Shown here: positions 36,803 through 45,703 of the stretch, piece after piece
How the letters are laid out: every line of letters begins with the position of its first letter
Position numbering within the stretch: position 1 is the first letter of the stretch
DNA from: Suilimivivens sp009774465
GTDB lineage: Bacteria > Bacillota > Clostridia > Lachnospirales > Lachnospiraceae
Assembly (NCBI GenBank): GCA_947382645.1
Contig: CANDAE010000003.1
Coordinates: forward strand, 124,001 to 188,000
DNA length: 64,000 nucleotides
Reading direction: 5' to 3'
The notes under the pieces: model-generated
Seen by the model: only the letters and a program-made list of their open reading frames with translations
Databases searched by the model: none
Told to the model about the DNA's origin: nothing
Made by a program: the position numbers and the translations under genes

Positions 36803-38653
36803 TTGCGTCTAAAAACTATTAGGCAGCAAGATAAAAGGAAGAACCTTGAAAACGGAGAAAAAACCAGCTACACCTACAACGCCTTAGGCATGAGGACAAA
36901 CCTCACCCAGACCTTATTAGGGAAAGATGCCTTCAAGACAAGAGAAGTCACCTACCTGCCCGACTACTTAAGCGGCACAGCCAACGACCTGATGGCCTAC
37001 GAACAGAACTTCGGCATTACCCGAACCATCTACGGAAATGGCTACACCCGCCTAAGCCAGAAAGTAACAGCATTTGGAGCTGATACAGGAGAAACCAGAA
37101 GTGGAACCGGTGCAGATGCAGGGACAGGAAACGCCGCAGGAGCAGGCACAGCTATTCCGCAAGGAATGCTGCCAGCCCGCACAGGCGCAGGAGCAGCGAC
37201 GCCCGAAACACTAATCGGCACAGAAGTCATAGGAAAAACCTACTTCCAGCCCGACATCTACGGAAGCCCGCTGCTTGCATCCAACGAACAGGGACAAGTA
37301 CTGCGCTATGCAGAAAGAAACATCTGGGGCGGCCTAAAACTTCCTGTGCATAACGACTTAAACATATCCGGCATAGAGGACAGCCTGTGCTTTACCAGCT
37401 ACGCCTACGATCCGGTAATCGGAAAATACTTCGCCCAGGCCAGATTTTACGACAGCCGCCAGGGAAGAATGCTTTCTAAAGATCCGGTAAAGAGAGACAT
37501 AAACGGATATCCCTACTGTAACAACGATCCTGTCAACTGCGTCGATCCCACAGGAGAAATAGCCAATGTTCTGATAGGAGGCGCCATAGGAGGACTGGTG
37601 GGAGGAGCCTTCGGCTACGCCAACTCTGCAGTATCCCAGCTGATGAGCGGAAAAGGCTATGATTCCAGAAAAGCATGGGGAGCAGCGGCCAACGGAGCGA
37701 TAGTAGGAGCAGTAAAGGGAGCAGTAGCAGGCTCCGGCGTTGGATTACCCCTTGCAATAGCAGCAGACTTTGCAGCAGGAACTATAGGAAGTGCAGTGGA
37801 ACAGGGAATCAGCGAAGGAGTAGTTGATGCAGGAAAGAGCATAGCCGGAGGCCTGACTAATGCAGTAAACGGTCTTATTTACGGAAATGACACTCTAAAG
37901 AGCTTAGGGGAAGCAGCAGTAAAAGGAGCAGCTTCAGGAGCACTTACATCAGGAATCAACTACCTTGCAGACGTGATGAGACCCCAGTTCAGAGCAGTAA
38001 GGAATCCTGGAATACAGTATCAGGGTGGAGCAGCCGGAATGCTCAGGCCGAGAGATCCCAGGAGAGGATGCGTTCCAAGCGATCCGAGCATAGGAAGTCT
38101 TAGGTATGGAAGAGACTATGGCTACCAGTACAATGTGCCTGTATCCAATGAAGAGAGCCAGAACAGGAAAGGTTTCAGCCTTTGTGATTTTATGAAGGAG
38201 ATGCTGACAGGAGCAGTAACCGGAGGAATGGCAGGGGCGACGTTCTATGGAGCTGGCAGGGCTGTTAGTGCTTTGAAGGAGAGTATTAAGGGTGGCTCAG
38301 TAACTAGAAACAGAATAGGCAATCCAATAGAGCCGATGGAAAAGACATATGAAATGGCTTTAAACCCAGAGTTACAGGCAAATGAAGTGGTAGCAAAGTA
38401 CGGTATAAACTTGAGAGGTTCTGGACAAAAGATTAGAATATTATATAATCCTAAATTGGCATCTGCTGGTAAGACGAGAGCAGTGAATCCAACTGTAATT
38501 GAGGTTGGACCAAATGCATTTGTTAATGAAGAAGAATTAGCCAATACCATTGCACATGAATTAAACCATTCAAGAAGTTTCTTAAAAGGAGGAACAGCTC
38601 CAGAATGGGGACAAGGTGGAGCATACCCGGCAGGAGATGCGTTAGCAGCATGA
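36803..38653 (+). pseudogene. Displaced RHS C-terminus with metallopeptidase-like tip
   Basis: This open frame (616 aa) lacks the FN3 and most YD repeats. Homology to the big RHS protein starts abruptly at 36841 and runs to 38290, through the closing core, DPTG and the hydrophobic pre-toxin region. The 13 residues before that, and the TTG start without a ribosome site, are not homologous. The tip (last ~120 residues) differs from tip 1 and contains TIAHELNHSRSF, an H-E-x-x-H zinc site with a preceding strand, so it is probably a metallopeptidase toxin. It is a silent tip cassette that could be activated by recombination in the 1450-bp duplication; the cognate immunity gene follows. Confidence 0.85.
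36841..38290 (+). repeat. RHS core duplication, displaced copy
   Basis: Second copy of 33935-35384, offset by 2906 bases. Differences are scattered substitutions, concentrated in the Gly/Ala/Thr-rich linker before the PET-LIGTEVIGKTY part. Confidence 0.93.
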
Positions 38654-38671
38654 ATAAGAGGTGAGCGATAA

Positions 38672-38998
38672 ATGTGGAAAGATAGTAATGATAAAATTGA
38701 TGAGTTATTTTTAAAGCTACAGGAATTAAAGGAATTTCCAACTATATGCCCTATATGCAATAAGAAAGGTGCACATATTTATATGCATGTTTATAATAAT
38801 AAAACCAGAAGAGGAGGCTCTTGGAGTTGGTGTATTGAGTGTCATTCATTTTCACATAGTACTATGTATGTGCCAGAATATTGGAGAAACTGCTCTGAAA
38901 TTGAATTAGAGAAAATAAGCGCAGTTCCGATATACTTAGAAGAAATTAAAGATAAATTAGATAAGCATGCAAATACTATAATAATGAATTTGTTGTGA
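38672..38998 (+). CDS. Zinc-ribbon immunity protein for RHS tip 2
   Basis: This 108-aa protein has a CPIC....CIEC zinc ribbon (CPICNKKGAHIYMH ... WSWCIECHSFSH). It starts 18 bases after the tip-2 stop behind GAGGTGAGCG. The same ribbon plan recurs in the small proteins at 44657 and 45138, so a family of related immunity proteins is spread through this array. The assignment as immunity is by position; a metal-binding inhibitor of a metallopeptidase tip is a reasonable but unproven idea. Confidence 0.65.
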   Translation: MWKDSNDKIDELFLKLQELKEFPTICPICNKKGAHIYMHVYNNKTRRGGSWSWCIECHSFSHSTMYVPEYWRNCSEIELEKISAVPIYLEEIKDKLDKHANTIIMNLL

Positions 38999-39756
38999 GA
39001 TGAGAAATGTGTCATAATTTATCGACACATTTCAATTGACACGGCAGGAAGCGAACACAAGCCTTGAAATGCTGATATTTACTAGGGAAAATGCTGATTG
39101 TCATATGAATTTACAGAGGTTTTACAGAGAACAAAATTTAAGAAGTTCTAGTGCATTTTTTATATTTTGGTATGTCGGGATAGATTACATTTAAGAGGGC
39201 AGCAGTATTTTTTGGAAAGCACATATCTGATGTGTTCACATATTAGGTTAAAACATGAACTATCAAAATATGAATATGATTTCTTTTCATAGAAAAATTA
39301 CAAATTTTTACCGAACAATAATAAAATGTATCAATTATAAGAATAGCAGAAAATATAAGGGTTTTGAAGATATTTATATACTAAGGATTTGCGAAGAAAA
39401 AGCCACAAAGTATTGAAAATACTGGATTCTATCGAACTCCCCTTGAAAATGTTATAATTATAATAAAATAGTCTTAAAATTCTTATAAAACGGTTGTTTT
39501 ACTTATTTCCCGAACATACATTTTGATAGATGGAATAGCGAAAAAATGGTGATTTTAGCCATTACCGAACGTATTCCCGAAATCTTGTTTTACTAATCCA
39601 TTTTTCTTCCAATATTTCATTTATTCGCAAATGCAAATTGCCATATTCTATATAAGATTCTCCTTTACATTTCTCTCATTATTTTATGCAATGGGTAACA
39701 GAAATATAATTCATAGATATAGCATTCGTAAAGTATTAGGTACATAGAGGATAAAC
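38999..39756 (+). other. Non-coding, AT-rich decayed stretch
   Basis: No gene is recognisable in about 760 bases. It begins with a hairpin (GAAATGTGTC 39004-39013 with GACACATTTC 39024-39033) that may terminate the immunity transcript. The remainder has frequent stops in all frames and probably holds unrecognisable remnants of former cassettes. Confidence 0.5.
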
Positions 39757-39930
39757 ATGGAGAAGAACGAAATTAAGGACAGGCGATATACTGAATGATA
39801 TGGATAATTTGCCGATACAGGATATTGTGGTTGATGACCGGAACAACATAGTAAATGTTTACCTTACAGGTGGCACAAGATTTTCGATTCATGTAAAAAA
39901 ATGTGGAATTTGGAACATTTGTGAGGTATA
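39757..39930 (+). pseudogene. Frameshifted small gene remnant
   Basis: ATG 39757 after GAGGATAA reads MEKNEIKDRRYTE then stops. Another frame continues without break as ILNDMDNLPIQDIVVDDRNN... and ends CGIWNICEV at 39930. One frameshift near 39790 would join them into a ~57-aa protein with a beta-rich pattern. The family is not recognised. It lies within the orphan cassette region. Confidence 0.45.
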
Positions 39931-39967
39931 ATATTAAAAGAGTTTGTATTTTGGGAGGATTTGAAGT

Positions 39968-41077
39968 ATGAAAAAGTTCACAATGTTATGTATGGTACTG
40001 TTCTTACTGCTTTCAATATCGGGATGTGGTGAATGCGAGCATGAATATGATGATGGTGTTATATCAAAGGAACCCACTTGTATGGAAGAGGGCGAAAAAA
40101 CTTATACTTGTTCTCTATGTGGAGAAATTAAAACTGAAAGTGTAGAGAAAAAAGAACACACATATAAGGAAGAAATTACAAAAGAACCTTCATATACAGA
40201 AAACGGTGAAAAAACTTTTTCATGTATGAATTGTGATGATTTGTACACAGAATTAATTCCGGTTTTGGATGCAGAGCCCTTTAATCAGGATATATGGGAG
40301 CAAATGGTCAAATTTTATGATGATGGAGATTACATAAATGCACTGATTGTCGGACGAAAAGCGTTACCTAGTAAAAGTGAAACAAAAACGAAAATTAGCG
40401 ACTTAGCCAAAGAAATAATTAAATCGCAGAAAGAATATATGGAGGAACAAATACAGAGCGCAATTAAAAATAGTGATTATGAAGCATTCGAGACGTTGCA
40501 TTATTATAAAGGACAGGGGAGCTTTTTTAGATTTAGTGATGAACAGGAGTGGATGTATCAGTTTCTACATGGTTTACAAGGCGAATATGCTTATTTTGAA
40601 AGTACAAACAGTGATATTCAATTAAGAATTGATGGATTTAACTTAGAAATGGAAGATAAAGAATATATTTTACATATTGAAGTTATCTTTCCCTATGATT
40701 GGATTCCTGAATATAGTGATTTAAGATTGGTTTATGAAGGAGAAAGAATTGAAGAAATAAGGACAGGACTAATAGCAATTACGTTTGATGACAGTACATG
40801 CATCAAGTATGAATCGGAAACAGGGAAACAATGGGAAGAAAAAAAGGAACAGAGGAAAGAGGAAAAAAGACAAGCAGAAGAAAAAGAAAAACAAGAGTAT
40901 TTAGCAAATGAACCTAAAATTGGGATGACGGCAGATGAGGTTAGGGCATCCAATTGGGGCAATCCAGAAAAAATAAATAAAACAACGTATGAATGGGGAG
41001 TAACCGAACAGTGGTGTTATCCGAATTATAAATATATATATTTTAAAGATGGAATAGTAACAGCAATTCAAGAATAA
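39968..41077 (+). CDS. Lipoprotein with zinc-ribbon-like repeats and BamE-like tail
   Basis: This 369-aa lipoprotein has lipobox S-I-S-G-C20. Residues ~24-90 hold two related Cys-rich units (CMEEGEKTYTCSLCGEIKTE and ENGEKTFSCMNCDDLYTE), a repeat common in Firmicute surface lipoproteins. A helical middle is followed by a Lys/Glu coiled coil (~280-320) and a C-terminal GMTADEVRASNWGNPEKIN...YIYFKDGIVTAIQE, which resembles the small BamE/SmpA-type fold. The ribosome site GGGAGGA is 8-9 bases before the ATG. The function is unknown; it may be cargo of the cassette array. Confidence 0.7.
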   Translation: MKKFTMLCMVLFLLLSISGCGECEHEYDDGVISKEPTCMEEGEKTYTCSLCGEIKTESVEKKEHTYKEEITKEPSYTENGEKTFSCMNCDDLYTELIPVLDAEPFNQDIWEQMVKFYDDGDYINALIVGRKALPSKSETKTKISDLAKEIIKSQKEYMEEQIQSAIKNSDYEAFETLHYYKGQGSFFRFSDEQEWMYQFLHGLQGEYAYFESTNSDIQLRIDGFNLEMEDKEYILHIEVIFPYDWIPEYSDLRLVYEGERIEEIRTGLIAITFDDSTCIKYESETGKQWEEKKEQRKEEKRQAEEKEKQEYLANEPKIGMTADEVRASNWGNPEKINKTTYEWGVTEQWCYPNYKYIYFKDGIVTAIQE

Positions 41078-41101
41078 AAAGATTATAATTGAGGTGGGCG
41101 T

Positions 41102-41346
41102 ATGGATATTGTTAATGAAATTGATAGATTACCACAATATTATTATATGTTGAAAAATGGTGAAATAATTTTAGGTGGAAATTATGATGAAAAAGCAAAT
41201 GAACACAGATTTTCAATGGTAGGTTATATAGATTTTGGAAAGAAATTAAAGATTATTATGAAAGAGATGGTGAGAAAGAGGTTCTAACAGTTGAAGAAAA
41301 AAGAGAATATGCTCAAATGGTTTATAAAATGATGAAGCATAGCTAG
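41102..41346 (+). pseudogene. Frameshifted small gene, probable orphan immunity
   Basis: ATG 41102 (ribosome site GAGGTGGG) reads MDIVNEIDRLPQYYYMLKNG... to about 41245. The natural continuation DYYERDGEKEVLTVEEKREYAQMVYK lies in another frame and stops at 41346, so a single frameshift in the A-rich stretch near 41240-41250 is likely. The restored product would be ~80 aa, soluble and acidic, like many immunity proteins. It is followed by a terminator and by structured element copy 2, the same order as immunity gene 1. Confidence 0.55.
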
Positions 41347-41470
41347 GACGAAGATATTATGCTGAATATGTTCGCAATAGATGAGATGGCTAAAGGGATT
41401 CAATTTGCATATTTTCACCAAAAGTTAGCAAAAAAGAATTGCATTTATATTATTGTCAAGTAAACGTAAT

Positions 41471-41519
41471 AACGCGAGGATATTAGTACTCCAATAAACT
41501 ATTAATATCTTCGCGTTTT
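41471..41519 (+). terminator. Rho-independent terminator
   Basis: AACGCGAGGATATTA and TAATATCTTCGCGTT pair over 15 positions with one mismatch, and TTTT closes the structure. It ends the transcript of the frameshifted small gene. A 34-codon frame (41358-41462) before it has no recognisable match. Confidence 0.75.
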
Positions 41520-41558
41520 ACTATTAAATCTTATTTTAAAATTTTTTATATTTACCTA

Positions 41559-41791
41559 GCATAAGCCACAGGAACAAATCTATGTTCACTGCTTTTGGGA
41601 GGAGATTAGAAATTCTTAGTAGCTCTTTTCACAGACCAGCAATAATCGGACAGGAAGTCCGATTAAGGTGCAGCTTGGTCATGGATGACCAATGCGCCGG
41701 TAGCGTGACAAGCCACTACTTTGGCAAAGATACTTAGAATTTCTTATCTCCGTACATAGCTGTGACATGGATTAGTTCCTGTGGCTTATGC
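41559..41791 (+). repeat. 233-nt structured element, copy 2
   Basis: Same length and layout as copy 1. Compared with copy 1, the inner stem changes from ATGC/GCAT to ATGT/ACAT, a compensatory C-G to U-A change. The outer stem keeps CACAGGAAC against GTTCCTGTG, and GGCGCA becomes GGTGCA, pairing by G-U. Such changes argue for selection on RNA or cruciform structure. Confidence 0.85.
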
Positions 41792-41916
41792 GTGTGGTTT
41801 ATAAAAATACTTCTTTTACAATTTAGCAGGTGGAGATGGAGTTATGATTGAAGTCGTTTGAAGGTTATGATAGAATATGTTTGTGGGATTATACTTGGAA
41901 AGAGAGGGGGCAAATT

Positions 41917-42756
41917 ATGCGAAAAGATCGTCTTGTTGCGCCTGTTGTAAAATGGGTTGGAGGTAAACGACAACTTTTAGATGATCTAACACCATTGTTT
42001 CCAAAACGTGTTACTTCTTATTGTGAACCTTTTTTAGGCGGGGGTGCCGTTTTATTTAAGTTGCAGCCTAATGTTGCATACGTTAATGATATTAATTCCG
42101 AGCTCATTCAAATGTATGAGGTTATCCGGGATAATGTTGATGAACTGATCATCGCTTTAGGTGAGCATCCAAATGAGGAAGAACATTTTTATAGTGTCCG
42201 AGATTGGGATAGAAATAAGGAACAGTATGAACAATTGACCAAAGTACAGAGAGCAGCACGTATTATTTACTTGAACAAAACATGTTATAATGGCCTTTTC
42301 AGAGTAAATAATGCCGGAGAGTTTAACGCTCCCTTTGGACATTATAAAAAAGATCCCAATATTGTAAATGCTCCTACATTAAAAGCTGTTAGTGCCTACT
42401 TTCAGAAAGCACAATTAACTTTTAGCAGTATTGATTATGCCGAAGTGCTTGCAAATGTGGCAAAAGGAACTTTTGTCTATTTGGATCCACCGTATGATCC
42501 AGTTTCTGATACAGCTAATTTTACAGGCTATGCAAAGGGGGGCTTTGACCGCTCAGAACAAATCCGGCTGAGACAATGCTGTGACGAACTTAATCGGCGT
42601 GGAATCAAGTTTATGCTTTCAAATTCCGCAACGGATTTTATTAGAGAACAATACGCTGCTTATAGCATTACTATAGTAAAAGCAAAACGTGCTATTAACT
42701 CTAATGCAACGAAGCGAGGCCAAGTAGACGAAGTGGTGATAAGAAATTATGAGTGA
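41917..42756 (+). CDS. dam: Dam-type DNA adenine methyltransferase
   Basis: Start ATG 41917 (ribosome site AGAGAGGGGG) gives 279 aa; an upstream in-frame start at 41848 has no site. The motifs of alpha-class N6-adenine methylases are in order: motif X KWVGGKRQLL, motif I CEPFLGGGAVLF (S-adenosylmethionine site), a target-recognition middle, and motif IV D190-P-P-Y193 (VYLDPPYDPV). It overlaps the restriction enzyme gene by 8 bases, so it is the protective half of a type II system. The recognition sequence cannot be read from the protein, although relatives of this class often modify GATC. Confidence 0.9.
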   Translation: MRKDRLVAPVVKWVGGKRQLLDDLTPLFPKRVTSYCEPFLGGGAVLFKLQPNVAYVNDINSELIQMYEVIRDNVDELIIALGEHPNEEEHFYSVRDWDRNKEQYEQLTKVQRAARIIYLNKTCYNGLFRVNNAGEFNAPFGHYKKDPNIVNAPTLKAVSAYFQKAQLTFSSIDYAEVLANVAKGTFVYLDPPYDPVSDTANFTGYAKGGFDRSEQIRLRQCCDELNRRGIKFMLSNSATDFIREQYAAYSITIVKAKRAINSNATKRGQVDEVVIRNYE

Positions 42757-44044
42757 ACAAGTAAAGAGCCAAAACGATAAAGCATGGGAAGCTTTGTTTG
42801 AAAAATATGATATTCTGTCGCATATTGAAGTAAATGGAAAATTTATTATCTCTGCATCTCAAATAAAAGAATATCGTGAACCTCGATTGATGGCAAAGTT
42901 TGATCACAATATTAATCTGCCACAGATTTTTGCCAAGAACAACCTTGCTATCTTGCCAATTTCCCGTGGAGATTACGTCATTTCCCATTTTGAGGCTTAT
43001 CAACCATTTGAAGTGTTGGATAAATCTATTACCCGGGCTTCCTTACCGACTAATCTTCAAAGCCTTGATGCAAATAACATTCCGAGTGAGACTATCGCCA
43101 TAAATTGTGCGTTGGCTTCAGGGATGCTCTCGGATTTTTTAGAAGAAGATATTCTTTATTCTACTGTATCAGGTCGTATGGGGGCAGGACAATTTGAGTT
43201 TAGTATTCAGAACTCTCGTACAAAAGCTCCGACATCAATTTCAGTGAACAACTCTCAAATTGAAATAGATGCCGCTTTCGAAGGGGTTCATAGCCTTTCG
43301 TTGTTTGAAGCCAAACGGGATTTGTCAGAAGATTTTCTTGTACGACAGTTATATTATCCATATCGAGTATGGAGCAAGCGTGTGACAAAGAAAGTTAAGC
43401 CGATTTTTCTTGTTTATTCAAATGGAATATTTAGCTTGTATGAGTACGAATTTCAAAATCCTGATTCTTATAATTCACTGGTTCTTGTAAAGCACAAAAA
43501 TTATTCTATTGAAGATACAGAGATAGAGCTTTCGGATTTACAGGACGTTGCTTTACGTACAAAAATTGTTTCTGAACCAAATATCTCTTTTCCTCAAGCA
43601 AATAGTTTTGAGCGAGTTATCAATATTTGTGAATTACTAAATACTCAGGAATTGAGTCGTGAACAAGTTACAGAAGAATATGCTTTTGATATTCGACAAA
43701 CAAATTATTATACAGATGCTGCCAGATACTTAGGATTGCTTGAAAAGCATTATGAGGATGGTCATAGACCAATATATTCTTTAAGCTCGTCGGGCAAGCG
43801 CATAATGAATTTAAATTATAAACAACGACAACTGGCATTTTGTGAAGTCATTTTGCGGCATCGTGTTTTTAAAGAAACATTCAATCATCGTATGGAAATG
43901 GGCTCAATGCCGGATACGTCAACAATTGTTGCTATTATGCAGAAATCTAATCTTTATAAGGTTGAAAGTATGAGCACATATGTACGACGTTCTTCAACAA
44001 TCAGTGGTTGGCTAAATTGGATACTAGGATTAATAGAGGAGTAA
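42749..44044 (+). CDS. Type II restriction endonuclease partner of Dam-type methylase
   Basis: This 431-aa protein overlaps the methylase stop. A PD-(D/E)XK core is visible: E-I-D174-A followed 13 residues later by LFE187AK189RD, then SEDFLVRQLYYPYRVW, a helix typical of this nuclease family. The C-terminal ~150 residues contain a winged-helix-like region (LSREQVTEEYAFDIRQTNYY). I infer that it cleaves the site methylated by the upstream enzyme; the site is unknown. Confidence 0.8.
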   Translation: MSEQVKSQNDKAWEALFEKYDILSHIEVNGKFIISASQIKEYREPRLMAKFDHNINLPQIFAKNNLAILPISRGDYVISHFEAYQPFEVLDKSITRASLPTNLQSLDANNIPSETIAINCALASGMLSDFLEEDILYSTVSGRMGAGQFEFSIQNSRTKAPTSISVNNSQIEIDAAFEGVHSLSLFEAKRDLSEDFLVRQLYYPYRVWSKRVTKKVKPIFLVYSNGIFSLYEYEFQNPDSYNSLVLVKHKNYSIEDTEIELSDLQDVALRTKIVSEPNISFPQANSFERVINICELLNTQELSREQVTEEYAFDIRQTNYYTDAARYLGLLEKHYEDGHRPIYSLSSSGKRIMNLNYKQRQLAFCEVILRHRVFKETFNHRMEMGSMPDTSTIVAIMQKSNLYKVESMSTYVRRSSTISGWLNWILGLIEE

Positions 44045-44046
44045 GA

Positions 44047-44640
44047 TTGCAGAATATTAAATTAGAGCCTAATGATTTGAGCTGCAAACGACAAGGGTTT
44101 GGGAGTTTCCGGATAGAGGAAAATGGGCAACTTATGATGTATCATATCGTGGAAATTGGTCACCATATATCCACAGAAATATTATTCTTCGCTATTCAAA
44201 TGAGCAAGAGTTAATTTTAGACCAATTTGCTGGTGATGAAAGCAAAACTCTTGAATAGAAATGCTATTGGAGTAGATATCAATTGATTTAATCTGTACGC
44301 TGTCTCCTTGTGCAAACATAATTAAATACAGCGCCAATATAAATGAAAATATTTCGGGGATTTCAGTTAAACAGTTTTTGTTAGAAATGAATGAAGTAGC
44401 TGCCGAAAGCTATTGTGTTCTAAAATCTGGAAAGGTTTGCGCTATCATGACAGGAGATATTCGACAAAAGAGCTTTGCTTTTCCTTTAGAATTTAATGTT
44501 ATGGGAGTGCTTTAACAATTGGGCTTCCAGTTAAAGGAAGTTGTAATAAAAAGCAACATAACTGTCGGTTTACAAAAAAATGGGTTCAAAAAAGTAAAGA
44601 AAGCAATTTTTGCTTTTGGAACATGAATATTTATATTTAA
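44047..44640 (+). pseudogene. Decayed second DNA methyltransferase
   Basis: Pieces of an N6/N4 methylase appear in three frames: NDLSCKRQGFGSFRIEE, then KWATYDVSYRGNWSPYI..NIILRYSNEQELILDQFAG, then KAKLLNRNAIGVDIN (motif I to II), then FLLEMNEVAAESYCVLKSGK and IMTGDIRQ, then KKQHNCRFTKKWVQKSKESNF. Frameshifts, a deletion after LDQFAG and loss of the DPPY region make it inactive. It follows the restriction gene by 2 bases, so the system originally had two methylases. Confidence 0.8.
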
Positions 44641-44656
44641 GAAATGAGGTGGATTT

Positions 44657-44896
44657 ATGCTATGTAAACATTGTGGATTACCACTAGAAGAGGCCCAAGA
44701 ATGTAGAGATTACAAATCATGTCCCCATTGTTCCCAGAATTGTGAGGAACATATTTTCTATCCAAAAATCATGTTTGGATGGACAGGAAAACGAGTGACT
44801 TCCAATAATCCAACCGGTATTCAGAGTTGGTGCACTCGTTGTCGTGGAAATGATAATGGACCATATGCTGATGGTATAAAATGTAGTGATATGTAA
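44657..44896 (+). CDS. Orphan zinc-ribbon immunity-like protein
   Basis: This 79-aa protein has two Cys pairs in a ribbon (CPHCSQNCEEH ... SWCTRCRG) plus an N-terminal CKHC. Its plan matches the immunity protein at 38672 and the small protein at 45138. Ribosome site AATGAGGTGG. No toxin tip precedes it directly, so it is an orphan immunity gene or a remnant of a cassette. A strong terminator follows. Confidence 0.55.
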   Translation: MLCKHCGLPLEEAQECRDYKSCPHCSQNCEEHIFYPKIMFGWTGKRVTSNNPTGIQSWCTRCRGNDNGPYADGIKCSDM

Positions 44897-44903
44897 ACGT
44901 ATT

Positions 44904-44942
44904 AGAAAACGAGTTCGCTAATATTTAAGGAACTCGTTTTCT
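44904..44942 (+). terminator. 13-bp stem terminator
   Basis: AGAAAACGAGTTC and GAACTCGTTTTCT pair perfectly with a 13-base loop. The A-rich 5' arm and T-rich 3' arm make it a plausible bidirectional terminator for the orphan immunity gene. Confidence 0.65.
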
Positions 44943-45007
44943 CAATAAGGGCATATATAAGCGAGGTGTTGTTATGTCTGGTGTGGTCTTTAATTAAGGG
45001 ATATTCC

Positions 45008-45119
45008 ACCCTGTCAACCGGTTTTATGAGGGAGGAAAACCGACATCAACAGATATTTTAGGAGAATTTGAAAGAGGTGTATCAATGTCAGAACAAATTT
45101 GGTGGGATTACTTTAACTT
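45008..45119 (+). pseudogene. RHS remnant with toxin-tip fragment
   Basis: Bases 45008-45042 match the big RHS gene at 31290-31324 in about 31 of 35 positions (LSTGFMGEE region). A short tip-like tail follows in frame with its stop at 45119: DILGEFERGVSMSEQIWWDY and a few more residues. It is the last scrap of a cassette whose immunity gene is the next frame. Confidence 0.5.
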
Positions 45120-45137
45120 TGGAAACGGAGGTTAATA

Positions 45138-45407
45138 ATGAGAGAAAAGTGGATGAAAATACTCCCTAAGTTAACAGATAATTTAGCTAACCCACAAGTA
45201 ATACAATGTCCTAATTGTGGAGAACATGGAGTGGAATATCTGTATATCGGGGATGAAAAGACTAGGATAGGGTATTTTCAAATATGGTGTAATAATTGTT
45301 TAAAAGGAATTTATATCAGTAGAGCAAAGGCACCTGTTAATGCAAGGTTTGTTTCCTTTGATCATAATTTAAATGGTATAATACCTAAATATGAAATTGA
45401 TGATTAA
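45138..45407 (+). CDS. Zinc-ribbon immunity-like protein
   Basis: This 89-aa protein has a ribbon of CPNCGEHGVEYLYI ... WCNNCLKGIY and then a short tail. It starts 18 bases after the tip remnant stop behind AACGGAGG. It is the third member in the window of the zinc-ribbon group (also 38672 and 44657) and follows the expected toxin-immunity order. It is probably a survivor of a degraded RHS cassette that still protects against sibling toxin. Confidence 0.6.
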   Translation: MREKWMKILPKLTDNLANPQVIQCPNCGEHGVEYLYIGDEKTRIGYFQIWCNNCLKGIYISRAKAPVNARFVSFDHNLNGIIPKYEIDD

Positions 45408-45524
45408 TGTCATAATATAACGATGACTTTTAATTAACACAAAGAAAAGCACCATGTGCAATAGTACCCATTAGGGGGGATAAGGCGAGAAAACTCTTCC
45501 AAATATCCAGATAAAACAAAATAT

Positions 45525-45611
45525 CGTGACAAGCCACTGCTCTGGCAGAGATACTTAGAATTTCTTACCTCCGTACATAGCTGTGACATGGATTTGTTCC
45601 TGTGGTTTATG
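45525..45611 (+). repeat. 233-nt structured element, partial copy 3
   Basis: The 87 bases match the 3' part of copies 1 and 2, from CGTGACAAGCC through TACTTAGAATTTCTTA to GTTCCTGTGGTTTATG. The 5' half is missing, so the outer stem cannot form. It again lies downstream of an immunity-type gene. Confidence 0.8.
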
Positions 45612-45616
45612 TAATC

Positions 45617-45657
45617 AACACTTTGGGGATTGCTATCCAAAAAGTGTTTATTTTTTT
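45617..45657 (+). terminator. Rho-independent terminator
   Basis: AACACTTTGGGGAT and ATCCAAAAAGTGTT pair with two central mismatches, and a T7 run follows. It lies between element copy 3 and the broken ATPase gene. Confidence 0.7.
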
Positions 45658-45703
45658 AAAATTATAGGATAATATACAGATATTATATTTTGGAGGTGTG
45701 GAT

